Assembly: GCA_012184525.1 (NCBI GenBank)
Contig: WOFQ01000023.1
Span: forward strand, 248,001-312,000
Origin: Xenoacremonium recifei
Lineage: Eukaryota > Ascomycota > Sordariomycetes > Hypocreales > Nectriaceae
Reading direction: 5' to 3'
DNA length: 64,000 nt
The notes beneath the pieces are model-generated. The model had not been told where the DNA came from. It was given only the letters and a program-made list of their open reading frames with translations, and did no database searches. The first letter of the stretch is position 1; every line of letters starts with the position of its first letter. The position numbers were made by a program, and so were the translations under genes. Shown here piece after piece: positions 30,783 through 43,005 of this stretch.

Positions 30783-31467
30783 AGTTAGAATAATCTTGAA
30801 AGAATTACAGCAGTTAGTCCAGGAGCCACCGATGGAACGCGGAAGAACGAGGCGACCCCCACCTGTTAATGAGAGATTGTGAAAGGGATTCTCTAAGTGA
30901 GATCTCGTATGATCGAATGCCTGTTTGAGTGAAGAGGAGAGCAGTGACTACAAATTGTCGTGCGATGAACTCGTGCGCGATATATAAGTCCCCGCAGGTT
31001 TCCCATATTCATCGGTGCCACGGAGCCGAGAACACTCGGGTTGGGGTCAAACTTGGAATACTGCAGAATTTACCTTGGATATTAGAAAGAAATTCGGCTT
31101 ATGTATGAATCAAGTAATTCGATTACTAGTCAGGCTTCATCTCAAGCTAACCGGATTGTTTTACCGTTCTCTGCCTCGCGGATTCGCGTGTCAGCCAGAT
31201 AAGGAAAAGCGAATCCATCCCCACCTCCTGTCGCATTGGGGAGGTATCAACGGCATTAAAAATCAATTCCTTATATATGATTGGATCCCTAGTACGGGAA
31301 TATTAATGCCTGGAATATTTCAATTCATCTCAAAAACAGTCGCTCGCTGGATGGCGGAGAAGGACGGACAGTGCAAATATTTATTGCCTTCAACGTCTGA
31401 ACTTCTTCATCTTTTCTTTGTCAACTAAGTACATCGATTTTGCTCGCGCATCGGACCTGAGAACACA
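30783..31467. promoter_or_regulatory. Divergent promoter between cupin and P450
   Basis: The 685 bp between opposed start codons holds TATATAAG at 30981-30988, readable as a TATA box on either strand, and an inverted repeat CGCG-GATT-CGCG at 31177-31188. An open frame from a GTG at 31015 runs through it but has no ATG start, no family similarity and no splice partner. Confidence 0.45.
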
Positions 31468-33142
31468 ATGGCGCTGGTAAACTTGGCTTTGCTGGCCGCT
31501 GCACTCGGCACACTCTTGCTTCTGTCGAGGCTTATCTATTCGGCATGTTTCTCACCACTGGCGAAGATCCCCGCGCCACACTGGTCTTGTCACTTCGCAC
31601 CGTTTTGGTTATGGCGGGCAAAACTGAGCCACCAAGAGAATACACTCATTTACCAGAACCATATGGCCAAGGGCAAAGCGCTGCGACTTTCGCCAAACCT
31701 TCTGAGTCTCAACTGTTTTGAAGGAGGCTCGAAGGACATCTACCTGAAGGGAATGCCGAAGACCCCGTTTTACACGCTGGGATTTGGGTTTTATGGGTAG
31801 GTTCAATCCTCTAGAATGGACTGGACACTGCTGACTGGGCACAGCATACAAAATCTTTTTACTTTTGAAGACAATGCCACACACTCCGCCCGCAAACGTC
31901 TCATCTCGCGACAGTTCTCCAAGTCGTTCATTTTAGCCGACTCAACTAGCAGAGAATCCATGAAGAAGATTGTTTATGGCAGATTGCTACCCATCATTGA
32001 TCGAGCAGCAACCAGTGGCAAGCCTCTTGAGGTTTTGGAGCTGATGTATTCATACTCTATGGATTCATTCATTACCTGGCAATTCGGGTCTTCGTTGAGC
32101 AGTAATCTCCTCGAAGACGAGAAAGAACGGCGACTTTACCTGGACGGCTTCTTCGCAGGCGCTCCTTACACGTTCTGGCAATACGAATTTCCCACTCTCA
32201 ATAGGCTCTTCAAGGCTATTGGAATCATCCCTAAGAAAGTGGATAGCGGTTACGGGGATATTGAGAAATGGAACCTCGAGAAATGTGACAAGGCTCAGGC
32301 TTTGATTGCAAAAGCTCAAGGCGAAGAGAACCTCCCCGATGCAGACAAGCCCGTCATATTCGCAGCCGCGTTGAAAGCTTTGAGCGATCCCCATGCGCCA
32401 CCAGGGGGAGACTACCCAATGCGAATGGAGCTTGCAGCTGATATGTTTGGGCATAACTCAGCTGCCCATGAGACCAGCGGGAACACCCTCACATACGCAA
32501 TCTACGAGCTGTCGCAACGACCCCATATCCAGGCTAAGCTGCGAGAGGAGTTGCTCACACTACAACCCCCTCTGCACTTCCCACCTCCACCCAACAAGGA
32601 AGACTGGATACTGCCATCTCCCTCAAGCGTTGACAAATTGCCGTATCTGGAGGCTGTGATCTATGAATCGCTCCGACTTTACTCATCCGTCCCCGGCGGA
32701 CAGCCTCGAATGGCTCCGAGATCCTGTTCTCTCGGGGGTTATGATAATATCCCCGCTGGAACTGTGGTACAATGCTCTGCTTACTCGCTACACCGAACAC
32801 CTGATATCTTCCCTGAGCCTGAAGAGTGGAAGCCTGAGAGATGGATTGAGTCCTCCCCCGAGCAGTTGAGCGACATGCGACGATGGTTCTGGGCCTTCGG
32901 GAGTGGAGGACGCATGTGTATTGGCAGCAACTTTGCTTACTTTTGTAAGATTACCCGTCTTCACTTCTCTTTCTTAACCTTTCGGGCTAACCGGGCTTCT
33001 AGCTATGAAGAATGTCCTTGGAACGATCTACACGAACTACACGACTACTCTGCATGATTACGGGAGCATGAAGTTGGAAGATGGATACATGGGCGGCCCT
33101 GAAGGCCATCGGTTGGAAGTCAACTTCCACCGCATCGATTAG
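31468..33142 (+). CDS. Cytochrome P450 monooxygenase
   Basis: ER-anchored haem-thiolate monooxygenase. Exons 31468-31796, 31845-32944 and 33003-33142 join in phase (GG|GTAGGT..ACAG|C; T|GTAAGA..CTAG|CT) to 522 residues. The N-terminal anchor is MALVNLALLAAALGTLLLL followed by the proline hinge IPAPHW. The I-helix reads FGHNSAAHETSGN, the K-helix ESLR, PERW precedes the haem loop, and FGSGGRMCIG carries the haem ligand Cys468. The hinge and start pattern (FSPLAKIPAPHW) is that of fungal P450 families involved in secondary or xenobiotic metabolism. It is divergent from the small cupin gene and followed by the second BVMO. Hydroxylation of a substrate that BVMOs then cleave is a reasonable but unproven order. 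Confidence 0.93.
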
Positions 33143-34090
33143 TTTCTTCCACAACTTATGATTTCAGAGATACATGCCAAAGATTGCTTCCCTTTTCTGC
33201 CAATAACCTAAAAATTTTCAACTACAAAATACAAATAAAATCACAATCTAATAATCACCGTTTCACTGCCCGATATTTTGACAGGGTAGCTCAGCCAGGG
33301 TTAAGCGCCTAAATGCGTAAAATTGAACCACTCGTAGCATTTGTGATCGTTCTTCTACCCTGTTCAAAGAACCTTTTGGATCTATAAACTGGTTTCATAT
33401 GCTGACGCTCCGGTTCGGAAGACTTCGCGCACTGTATATAGAACCAGCAAATGGCTTGAAAGACATCGAGGTATGGAAATCAAAAGTAGTAGATGTTGGG
33501 TTGATGACGTTTGCTCTATCATGTCCACGGTGTCTACTGGAGAGGAACTGAAAGACGCAAACCATTCTCGAATACCAGGATCATCTAGCAATCCGAATGA
33601 GGCGGGATGAGTCTGGGCCATCTTCTCAAGTTCCACACAGGAACCACCCCGGGAGATTTAATGGACATGGAGAAATCCGAATTTTGACTCACAAGTTCCC
33701 TGAAATTCCCGCCGTGTCTCAACTGAGGGTGCATTTATTAATAAGTTTCTTATCTAAGATCTACCAAGACGGGAGGTGATCCAGACCCCTCACTAAGAAG
33801 GCTAGGGACGTTACCCTATTTAGCAACAGTGCGATGTCCAACCCCGAGATAAGCCGCGCCTCCCGTTTCCCCTAATTTGACTAGAGCTGGACTTTGATCG
33901 AAAATGGAGAGGGTTTGTCGCTGCTCGAGCTTAGCCTCAACGGTCTTGAGTGCGGTTTGTGTATGATCGTGACACTTCGCGATGCAGGCAAACAATATTT
34001 AATATTAGAAAATGGTCCCAATCCAGCTTTTACCAGCAAAAACTGGGTGACTTTCTGCTTCGGACTCGCTTTCATCGTACTGAAATCAAG
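33143..34090. promoter_or_regulatory. Intergenic upstream of second BVMO
   Basis: 948 bp without a supported gene. It includes P450 3' UTR on the left and the BVMO-2 promoter on the right. The direct repeat CGG-TT-CGG near 33410 could be a Zn2Cys6 half-site pair; this is not specific. Confidence 0.4.
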
Positions 34091-36132
34091 ATGACTTACA
34101 ATAATCCTTTGGAGAACCAAGCCATCGACGAGCCGAGGCCTATGAAGGTCATCTGCATCGGTGCAGGCTTCTCTGGCATCTTGACAGGAATTCGATTTCC
34201 TCAAAGAATCCCAAATCTAGAATTGGTGATCTACGAGAAGAATGCCGACATTGGTGGTACCTGGTATGAGAATACTTATGCTGGGGTTGGTTGTGGTGAG
34301 TTCTAGTTGCTCTTGCAGGGCCGTAGGTCGACTAACTTCATGAACTCTAGATGTGCCATCTCATGTCTATCAATACTCATTTGCCGGCAACCCCAACTGG
34401 TCCAAGTTCTATGCCAGCGGCGCCGAGATCCAGCAGTACCTGAAGGACATCGCTTGGCGATATGACGTAGAGAAATATGTTCGCCTGCAACATTTCTTCC
34501 AGAAGGCGGATTGGGACGAGACGAACCAAAAATGGATTGTCACTGTCGAAGACCTACAGACCGGTCAGGTACGCACGCACTCTCATTGTAACTGAAATAC
34601 CTCTATTATCGATAGACTTACACAAATCTAGATCCTTACCGATACTGCGGATGTCCTCATCAAGGGCACCGGAATATTGAATAAGTGGCAATGGCCGAAT
34701 ATTGAAGGACTCAAGAGCTTTAAGGGCGAAATCATGCACACCGCAGGCTGGGACCCCAAATTTGACTGGACGGACAAGAACGTCGCCCTCATCGGCGCTG
34801 GATCCAGTGGTATCCAGGTTCTGCCACACATTCAACCCAAAGCCAAACGAGTCTTCCACTACATGCGGGGGAAGACATGGATTAGTCCTGTGGGATACGC
34901 TGCAGATGTAGAAGGCGGCAAGAATCGAGGTTCGCGATAACCATTATTCAGAATTCACTGTAAGGAGCATTCCCACTGACATTACTACAGATTATACCGA
35001 AGAAGAGCGCAGACAATTTGCTGAAGAGCCTGAGAAGTATCTTGAGTACCGCCACAGAGTTGAGGGTACCATGAACAAAAGCCAGCTCTCAACTTTCCTG
35101 GGCTCTGACGCCCAGAAGCAGCTCTGGGTAGAATCCGATGCCTTTATGAAGACCATGCTAGAGAAGAAACCCGAAATCTATGAGTCGCTCCGGCCGAACT
35201 TCCCGCCGGGCTGTCGTCGGTTGACTCCAGGCCCTGGCTACCTTGAGGCTCTCGTAGAGCCTAACGTCTCGTTCATTGGAGCGGGCGTTCGAAAGATTAC
35301 CGAAACTGGTATTGAAGACACAAATGGTGACTTCCACGAGGTGGACGCCATTATCTGCGCGACGGGATTCGACTAGTAAGTTATTCGTTGATCTAACTTG
35401 CTATAATATGTCTCCTAACTAGATGCTAGTTCATGGAGTACTACTGATACCCCGATTACGGGTCGCGGTGGTATCACTCTCGAGGAGATGTGGACTCCGG
35501 CTCCGGAAGCCTATATGGGCGTCTGCGTTCCTAACATCCCTAACTTCTTCATGTACCTGGGCCCTGCTGGTGGACCTGGGTCTGGCAGCTTCCTCACTAT
35601 GCTTGAGTTTGTAGTTGAGTATCTGATTAAGTGTATCAAGAAGCTGCAGCGTGAGCATTTCTCGTCAATGGAGCCGACGTAAGTGCACATTCAATGCTTC
35701 CGTTCATATCGAATCTCGCTAACAGGAGTTAGATTGGCTGCTCACAAGGACTTCAATGATAACCTCAACAAATACTTCGAGAAGACTATATTCAGCTACA
35801 AGTGCAAGTCGTGGTTCAAGCGTAACGAAGAGACCGGCCGCATCGTCGGGATTTGGCCTGGCTCGTCGGTGCATGCTCAGCGCGCGATGGAGTATCCTCG
35901 CTTTGAAGACTTCACGTACATCCGCATGCCAGAAGTTCAAGAAAACATGTTCAATTGGTTCGGGAATGGCTTGACCATTGCTCAGGAGCGGGGAGAGAAG
36001 ACAACACAGTACCTGGATGAGGTAGATGTTCCTCCCACCATTAATGCAGGTCCGCGACCAGAGGGGCAGAACGGAGGGCCTGTGAATAGTGAATGCATAG
36101 CAAAGGAAGTTAACGGCATAGTCGCTATCTAA
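34091..36132 (+). CDS. Baeyer-Villiger monooxygenase, second type
   Basis: A second FAD/NADPH Baeyer-Villiger enzyme, clearly different in sequence and gene structure from that at 28112. Six exons (34091-34295, 34351-34568, 34632-34929, 34991-35375, 35430-35678, 35733-36132) join in phase to 584 residues. The FAD motif GAGFSG is near residue 23, DIGGTWYENTYAGVGCDVPSH follows over the first intron, the fingerprint FKGEIMHTAGWD is at 171-182, and the NADPH motif GAGSSG follows; ATGFD comes after. The ENTYAGVGCDVPSH form is typical of the steroid/sterigmatocystin-type fungal BVMOs. One donor is GTTCGC, which is unusual but required by the phase and family sequence. Position between the P450 and the FAD oxidoreductase supports a joint pathway. 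Confidence 0.92.
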
Positions 36133-36820
36133 GAACTTTTAGCATATTTGCATATAGAGAAATTACACACCAAAATAAATAAACCCGCACAGGATGCTCC
36201 AAGAAAGAATGGTTCTCTTGAAGCACCGTCAGCTGCGACAGGATTTCTTTGGCGAAGTCCACTAACATTGCCGCATCAAGATGCCCTAATCGGCAATGTT
36301 TAGCGATTTAGCGTGCTTGCATCGCCCCTGTAGGACCTGTAATACTCGGCTATCAAGTCAAGTCCATTCACAGCTTTACACGACATTCACGACTGCTTTC
36401 ACTCTGTACATGCCCATAGTCTGCCACTGGAAGCACCTGAAACCGGAACTGCCACTGTTATGACATCTCACTTCGCGATTGCCTGTTCCGGATTCCCCAT
36501 TCTCGAACCTGGTGGACTTCGCATTGCAACCCAATCTAGTAAGTGTCGCCAGAAGCCATCGTTCGTTTCCCCTCACTACTAGGGCCAAACATCGGACCCT
36601 GTATTTTTCGGGCGTTTCCTTTGGATGGTACGGTCTTCGATCAGCAGTTGAGTCGCTTTCTTTCCGGTTTGGGTTTCCTTCGGCTGGTGTTCCCAAAGCA
36701 TCGACTGCCACAAGTTTTGCTTCTTCAATTCTAGGATATATCTGGAAAACATTCGATAATTCGTGAAGCGGTTATTCGTGGTTTGAATCAATTCTTCCAC
36801 ACTCCACACGCAACATTACC
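36133..36820. promoter_or_regulatory. Intergenic upstream of FAD oxidoreductase
   Basis: 688 bp, no supported gene; an open frame of about 110 codons on each strand near 36376-36770 has no family similarity and the two overlap. It should contain the promoter of the gene at 36821. Confidence 0.45.
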
Positions 36821-38312
36821 ATGTCTCGCGGACGTCTTCTACAGGATCCGGGTCTCCCAGCACGGAACCCAACCAAATCGCTCTGGCAATCACCACCTCA
36901 CTCGGAACTCTATGGCATTCAGTCAGCATCACTACCCAGCAAACAAGATGTGGTTGTTCTCGGATCAGGGATTACGGGATGCAGTGTATCTTGGTGGCTC
37001 ATGGAAGGTTCAAAAGACCTCTCTGTATCTGTCCTCGACGCTCGTGAGATCTGCTCCGGCGCCTCGGGCCGGAATGGGGGACGCATCAATTGCACGGCCG
37101 TTCAAGACTTCGACAAGTACCGCCGGATTTTCGGCGATGAGGTCGCTGTTAGTATTGTGAGGTTTGAGCTTTCTCATCTCGACGCCCTTGTATCCTTTGC
37201 AAAAGAGCTCGGCCCGGAGTTGGAGGAACGGTCTGAAGTGAGAAGGGTCGATGCAATTGCGGCGGTATTTGAGGAAGAGAAATTTCAGGAGCTGACAGAA
37301 CAACTGCGAAATTTCGAGAGAGCGTTCCCGGACTTGAAGGGCCATTGGAAGATGATTGGCCGCCGGGAACTTGTTGAGGTGAGTGTTCCTGGCATGATTT
37401 GGGAACTCCAACTGACAGAGTACTCAGAAATATGGCATCGTCAACGGTAGAGGTGCGCTCGTGGGTAGGGCTGGAGCTGCTTGGCCATATCGTTTGATCA
37501 CCGATGCTTTCCAACTCTTGCGGTCCAAGAACAAAGGTCGGTTCTCTCTTGAAGCCAACACTCCAGCTCTCTCGATCAAACGGGGCTCGGATCCTTCATA
37601 CCCGTACGAAGTTTCTACGCCGCGGGGTACCATCAAAGCCAAGCACGTCGTTCACTGCACCGAAGGGCATTCATCCCACCTACTTCCCCTCCTTCGCGGA
37701 ATTCTAGTCCCTAGAAGAGGCGAGATGACGGTGCAAACCCCAGCGAGCGGTTTCCCTGAAAAGAGCAGTCTTTCTTGGAGCTTTTTGATCGGAAACGGTC
37801 TCGACTACGCCACGCAAAACCCCAAGACGGGCGTCATCTTCATTGGAGGAGGCGAAACCAATCGCAAAGATGAAATGCTTGGTCTCAGCTCAGATGCCGA
37901 AGAGGACATTCTCTCACTGAGCCACCTGGGGGGCATTCTTCCTGCAGCCTTCGGGCATGATGGCTGGGGCGCGGAGAGACCAGGCAAGAGACGAATCATC
38001 GCTTCGTGGACGGGCATTTTGTGCAACTCGCTTGACCATGTACCGATCGTTGGAATGCTCCCTCAAGAACTCTTGGACCGCCCTGCTGGGAGCACAGCTT
38101 CGGCAGAATGGATCTCAGCCGGTTACGGTGGCTATGGAATGGTCAACGCCTTTCTTTCGGCTAAAGCACTCGCCAATATGATACTTAGCCAAGATGTCTC
38201 CTCGAGCCTTCCCAAGCCTTTCTTCATTACGCCTCAGAGGGCCGAGCGGTTGAAGCGCACGCTGGATAGGTTCCTTCATTCTAAGCGAGAACATGCTCGT
38301 GCACTGTTGTGA
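36821..38312 (+). CDS. FAD-dependent oxidoreductase, DAO (D-amino-acid oxidase-like) family
   Basis: Predicted FAD enzyme that oxidises C-N or C-O bonds. Exons 36821-37378 and 37428-38312 (GAG|GTGAGT..TCAG|AAA) give 480 residues. The FAD dinucleotide motif VVVLGSGITGCS is near residues 43-54, followed by ARE..SGASGRNGG, the R-N-G-G form typical of DAO-family proteins with a flavin-binding loop. The C-terminus has the GYGGYGMVNAFLSAKALA motif seen in fungal relatives described as FAD-dependent oxidoreductases. No signal peptide. It lies between the second BVMO and the aldehyde dehydrogenase, so it may oxidise an amine or a hydroxylated intermediate to an aldehyde for the ALDH. The reaction is an inference from order alone. 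Confidence 0.9.
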
Positions 38313-38535
38313 GAGAGCCAGCGCTAGTATAATTACTTACATCTATCTTCTAATAAATGAGGCATTCAATTAAAAGCAATTAAAAACATCTCTGAATATT
38401 AAACTCATTCTGGTGTCTTGCTTCCATTGTGAACTAACGCACGCAAATAGTTGGCCACGGGTCAGAACCTATTTAAGGGCACTACGTTTCTTATCTTCCG
38501 ACTTTGCTTCATTTTTGCTACTTTAATGAAAACGC

Positions 38536-40155
38536 CTAGATATCCGGGTTTGCGAATTCCAAGTTGAGATGGATAGCCTTCAGCGTCGAATAAGCCTCCA
38601 ACCCAGCCTGTCCCAGCTCGCGTCCAATACCTGACTGCTTGTTTCCTCCAAACGGTACCCGGATGTCAGAATTGTTGTCGGAGTTAATCCAAACGGTTCC
38701 AGCCTGAAGCTTCCGCGAAACTCGCACGGCCTTTGTCACATTATCAGTGAAGAGTGCGGCGGCGAGGCCGAAGGTGGTGTCGTTGGCAGCTTTGATGGCC
38801 TCCGCCTCAGTGCTGAATTTGGTGATGACGGCAAAGGGGCCAAAAATCTCCTCCTTGTACACCTTCATAGAGGGAGTTACATCACCAACAACGGTAGGTT
38901 CTATAAAGAAACCCTTACCATTGGGTCTCTCGGCAGATGTCTTTCCACCTGCAACGATGGTGGCGCCCTCCGCTGTGGCCGATTGCGCATAGGCCAGGAT
39001 CTTCTCATACTGGTCGCGAGAGACCTGCGGACCATGATATGTCTTCTCGTCGAAGGGATCACCGATAACAGAGATCTTCTTAGTGTAGGCCAAGAAGAGC
39101 TTCAGAAACTCATCATAGACCTTCTCGTGCACCAGGATGCGGGAGGTCGCTGTGCAAATCTGTCCCATATTCCCCATGATACCGTAGTGCGCCCATTGAA
39201 CAGCGTTCTTGAGATCAGCATCATCGAATACTAGGACAGGCGACTTGCCGCCAGTTTCTAGGGTCACGTTCTTCATAGTTGAGGCGGCAGACTTCATGAT
39301 GAGTTTGCCAGTAGAAGTGCTTCCCGTGAAGGACACCTTGTCGATATCGGGATGCTCTACAATAGCCGATCCCGCATCACGACCGTATCCGTTCAGGATG
39401 TTGACAACACCCGCCGGAATGCCAGCCTTGATAAGCAAGTTCGCAAACAGCAAGACGGATAGAGGAGTCAGTTCAGAGGGCTTAAGGACGGTAGTATTAC
39501 CACAGGCTAAGCAAGGGGCCAGCTTCCAGCCAACCATACCAAGCGGGTAGTTCCAGCTGTCTGCCAGTTAGCACAAAGGAATAAAAATGAGTTGAAGGGC
39601 AAGAAGACTTACGGAATGATCTGTCCGCACACGCCGATGGGCTCACGAAGGGTGTAGGTGAACTTGTTTCGGGTGGTCTCAATGGTTTGTCCGTACGTCT
39701 TATCGGCCCAGCCACCGTAGTACCTCAGAACAGCGCAGAGTTCCTCGACATCCCATTTCGCCTGGCTGAAGGGCTTTCCGTTCTCAAGGGTGATTAGGGT
39801 AGCAAGATCATCTGTCATCTCTTCGGCAAGATCTGCCAGTTTCATGAGGAGAGCTCCTCTCTTCGTGCCATCAACCTCTCCCCAGCTGCCTTCCAGCGCT
39901 TCACGGGCGGCCTTTACAGCCTTATCGACATCTTCCTCAGTAGCCGCAGAGACGTGGGCGTTGATCTCCTCCGTGCTATTGACACGTTAAATTCGGGTTT
40001 TGTAGAAGAAATATTATTGCTACTTACGCAGGGTTAATGCTGGCCAATTCCCCGCCCTTTACGGGTTGAACCCATTCATTGTTGATGAAAAGGCCAGTGG
40101 GAATGACAATCTTGCGGCCGTTGGGGGCGTTGATGGTGACCTCCGCGGGTGCCAT
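38536..40155 (-). CDS. Aldehyde dehydrogenase (NAD(P)+)
   Basis: Cytosolic aldehyde dehydrogenase oxidising an aldehyde to a carboxylate. Exons 40155-40028, 39975-39613 and 39556-38536 join in phase to 503 residues, normal for class 1/2 ALDH. Glu264 lies in LETGGKSP and the catalytic Cys298 in GNMGQICTATSR; the cofactor loop FTGSTSTGK and the C-terminal PFGGNKQSGIGRELG are intact. There is no obvious mitochondrial presequence. The gene is convergent with the FAD oxidoreductase (223 bp between stop codons). In the setting of two BVMOs and a P450 it would complete oxidation of ring-opened products, but housekeeping ALDHs look alike. Confidence 0.95.
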
Positions 40156-40623
40156 TTCGGAATGCTGGAGCTGGAGAATTTAAGGATATCCTTGCGAATT
40201 AAAAAAAAATGCCGTCAAATAAAAGGAGAAGAAGTAGGCAGTGAAGTATAGAAAAGGGCGATATTGGTCACGCATTGACAAATCTCAAGCATGGCATTCC
40301 CTTTAAGTATCGACTTAGTCCGGCGGCATCTGGTAGGGTTTCCTCTTCTGGCAACCAAGCGAGCCCTGACAAATGCACCAACTAACGTGTGTGATGGTCA
40401 CCATAAAGGAGCACTAAGTGGGTGCCGGCGATCGATACAAGTTGCCGAAGGCTAGCATTTCTTCTTATGGACGCAAGTATTACACATCTCGACCAAATTC
40501 CGGGGTCTAGATACAAGCTTTCCTCTTCAAATTGAGTGTTTACAGGGGATTAGTGGGTATAGACGAAGGTAGAAGATATATTTTGTCATTCGCAACTACA
40601 TAATTACTACAAATGCTAAATTT
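40156..40623. promoter_or_regulatory. ALDH promoter and cupin-2 3' flank
   Basis: 468 bp between the ALDH start and the stop of the downstream cupin gene, both on the minus strand. Contains an A-rich run (aaaaaaaaat at about 40201-40210). No gene supported. Confidence 0.45.
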
Positions 40624-41435
40624 CTAAGGTCGCTCACCTTGTTCATGTAGCTTACGACCTTCGTTCCAGAGAGGCGTTAGGTGACCTTCGTTTCCGTACA
40701 CAGGGTCTTGAGGAAATGGCACAGCCATCGTCTGGGCTCTCATTTCCTCCAAGTTCAGCGGTCTTGAGCCATTGGAGCTTTTATACTTAGGCGCGCCCTA
40801 CCAAGATCAGTTGGCTCTTAATTGTAAATTGGAGAGGCGGCGGAAACTCACTGTAGGGAAAAACGAGAGGAACTGGTAATTATCGCCATTGATGTTAGAG
40901 TGGGCTGTACCTGCAGGATGTACAACGACATCTCCAGCCCTTAAAGTGATGCGCAGGCCTTGAACCTTGGGTTGCGCGGCGCTGTCTTTGCAATCTTCCT
41001 CCTCGCTCGTCACGTCGCTAGTGCCAACACCCATCATTACTTCCGAGGAACCACTGATGACTCCTACGCATCAATTCTATCAGTAAAAAATGCAATATAA
41101 AACCCACTTTCACCATTCATTGGTTTCAATAGAGACCTACCATAGCACTCATGTACGTTGGGGTGGAAATGCCGGAAAGCGACGGGACCCCAAACCGGAC
41201 CCTGTCTTTGGTCAGTCTGTCGCAAAGATCAAATTCCAAGTGCTCAGACTGAACGTACATATCTCGTCCAACCGTTTCTTTCTATGAGTTGCTCGCAAGA
41301 CTCGACCGTGACGGGGAGGGGCATGGCATTGCGGTAGACAAGATACGGCATGGGGCTGTTGGGAACAAAGGGCGTGGGTGGTAAGTAGTAGACCTCGGGG
41401 CAGGGCCCGTCTGGCGTGTCTAAGACTGTCGACAT
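40624..41435 (-). CDS. Cupin-domain protein, four exons
   Basis: Exons 41435-41259, 41201-41141, 41063-40852 and 40797-40624 join in strict phase to 207 residues. The central cupin fold is clear: FRHFHPNVHECYGVISG, with H..H and E ligands intact, and later LRAGDVVVHPAGTAHSN, with the second-motif His. Unlike the small cupin at 30438, this one keeps the metal site, so it could be a metal-dependent dioxygenase, isomerase or lyase, or a sugar-binding protein. The family is the fungal group of two-motif cupins with an N-terminal proline-rich strand (FVPNSPMPYLVYR). It lies 3' to the ALDH promoter region and upstream of the first NmrA-like gene. Confidence 0.82.
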
Positions 41436-41994
41436 GATTGATACTGGAGTTTCAATTCCTCTTGGGCTTGTCAAGCAAGTCGAGGGCGTTCTGGAGGCGG
41501 CATCACTCGCTAGATAAGTACAGTAAAGCAATCTCGATTTCCGTCCCCCGCAATAAGCTGGATGTGCTCAACGCGGGGTGGGCGTGGAAAGATCTCAGCG
41601 CCGTCCTCAAACTGGAAGAATTCGTCAGCGACTTGAGTCTTGGGATGGATTCTGAGACTATCTAAGTTCGCAATATCACACAGCGATATGTCTGCTTTTC
41701 CCGATTCTGACGAAGTGCGCTGGGAATCGGCATGTGACAGCCTTTCAGAGCCCACATCTGGTTCCCGACATCGCCATCGTCTCGGGTCAAGACGGCCGTA
41801 TCTCTAGCATGTTCCGTTCCACTTCCCTAAAATGGCAGAAGTGCGATCCAATCACCATAGCGGCCCGGCCTAGAGTGGTTTGCTGCTAATGACGGTATTA
41901 TTTCAATTGATGACATGGCGAGGCACGAAGCTTTCACATATGCTTCTCAATCCATATCATTGTATTGTCGGCTATTATCAACACGCAAGCCGCC
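41436..41994. promoter_or_regulatory. Divergent promoter between cupin-2 and NmrA-like 1
   Basis: 559 bp between start codons facing away from each other. No gene is supported. Frames that cross it begin at non-ATG codons. Probably shared regulation of the cupin and NmrA-like genes. Confidence 0.45.
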
Positions 41995-43005
41995 ATGAGT
42001 CCCAGTAAGAAGACGATTGTTGTCGTTGGCGCCACCGGTCGCTGCGGCAGGTCAGTCGTAGCGTCTTTACTACCTAACCCAGAGTTTCACGTCAAGGCGA
42101 CAACTCGAGACACCGGGTCGGCCAAAGCCAAATATATCGAATCCCTGGGCGCTGAGGTTGTCAAAGCTGACTCCTGGAATCCTACCGAGCTGGATAAAGC
42201 CTTGGCTGGAGCATGGGGTGTGTACCTGAACACGAACAGTGAGGCCGCGGACTTTGTGGGAGACGATGGCCCTTCAGAGACCGACATGGGCAAAAATGTG
42301 ATTGATGCTGCGCGCAGACAGGGCGTCGAGGTCTTCATCTACGCTAGTCTCCCTGATGCGTACAAGATCACAGATGGAAACGTGCAAATCAAGAGCTTCT
42401 TCCACAAGACTAACATCTCAAATCACGCCATGCAAGCCGGTTTTAAGTCGGCTTCTAACGTCAACGTCGGATGGATGATGGAGAACTTCTGGAACCCGGT
42501 ATATGAGAAGCCCTTCGGAGGCTTTGCGAGATGGCCTGATGCCGAAGGTTACCTGACCATTCAGCTGTTTCACTTCGGCAACGACCCCGAGGAGACGCCA
42601 TTCACGTCGATCCGCGACGACTACGGCGACATCGTTCACGGCGTTTTTCTTGACCCTCAATCGTGGGACAAGCAGACCGTATGGGCTGTCTCACATCCCC
42701 TGAGCTTTGCGGGTGTAGCCGAGGCGTACAACAGAGTCACGGGAGACAACAAAGCGCGATTCGCTGTGAAAACCGAGCCTACAAAAGCTGCCACACCCGA
42801 GAAGGCAAAAGAGGTCAATGGTGTAAGGAATTACGCTGAGTATGTCAAAGGCAATTGGTGTGACGGCAAGCCTCTTGACCAAACCCCTGCAAAGAAGCTG
42901 AAAGCTGCTGGCGCTGCTGCGAGGGGAGCGCCACCGGAAAAGCAGCGTTTGCAGACATTTGAAGGGTTTATCCGCGAGCATGCATTCAAAGGAGAAGATA
43001 TGTGA
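41995..43005 (+). CDS. NmrA-like NAD(P)-binding protein 1
   Basis: Single-exon 336-residue Rossmann protein of the NmrA/atypical SDR family. The first ATG in a good context (gccgccATG) is 41995; the frame is open upstream from a TTG only. The dinucleotide motif VVVGATGRCGRSV is at about 9-21. No YxxxK catalytic pair of classical SDRs is present, as in NmrA-type redox sensors and in phenylcoumaran-reductase-like relatives. The protein may sense NADP status for a regulator or be a reductase. It shares a promoter region with the cupin gene upstream and lies within the oxidative gene region, so a pathway role is plausible. Confidence 0.88.
   Translation: MSPSKKTIVVVGATGRCGRSVVASLLPNPEFHVKATTRDTGSAKAKYIESLGAEVVKADSWNPTELDKALAGAWGVYLNTNSEAADFVGDDGPSETDMGKNVIDAARRQGVEVFIYASLPDAYKITDGNVQIKSFFHKTNISNHAMQAGFKSASNVNVGWMMENFWNPVYEKPFGGFARWPDAEGYLTIQLFHFGNDPEETPFTSIRDDYGDIVHGVFLDPQSWDKQTVWAVSHPLSFAGVAEAYNRVTGDNKARFAVKTEPTKAATPEKAKEVNGVRNYAEYVKGNWCDGKPLDQTPAKKLKAAGAAARGAPPEKQRLQTFEGFIREHAFKGEDM

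Noticed and set aside
31015..31428. 137-codon + frame upstream of the P450
   Set aside because: It starts at GTG, not ATG, lies in the divergent promoter, and has no recognisable domain.
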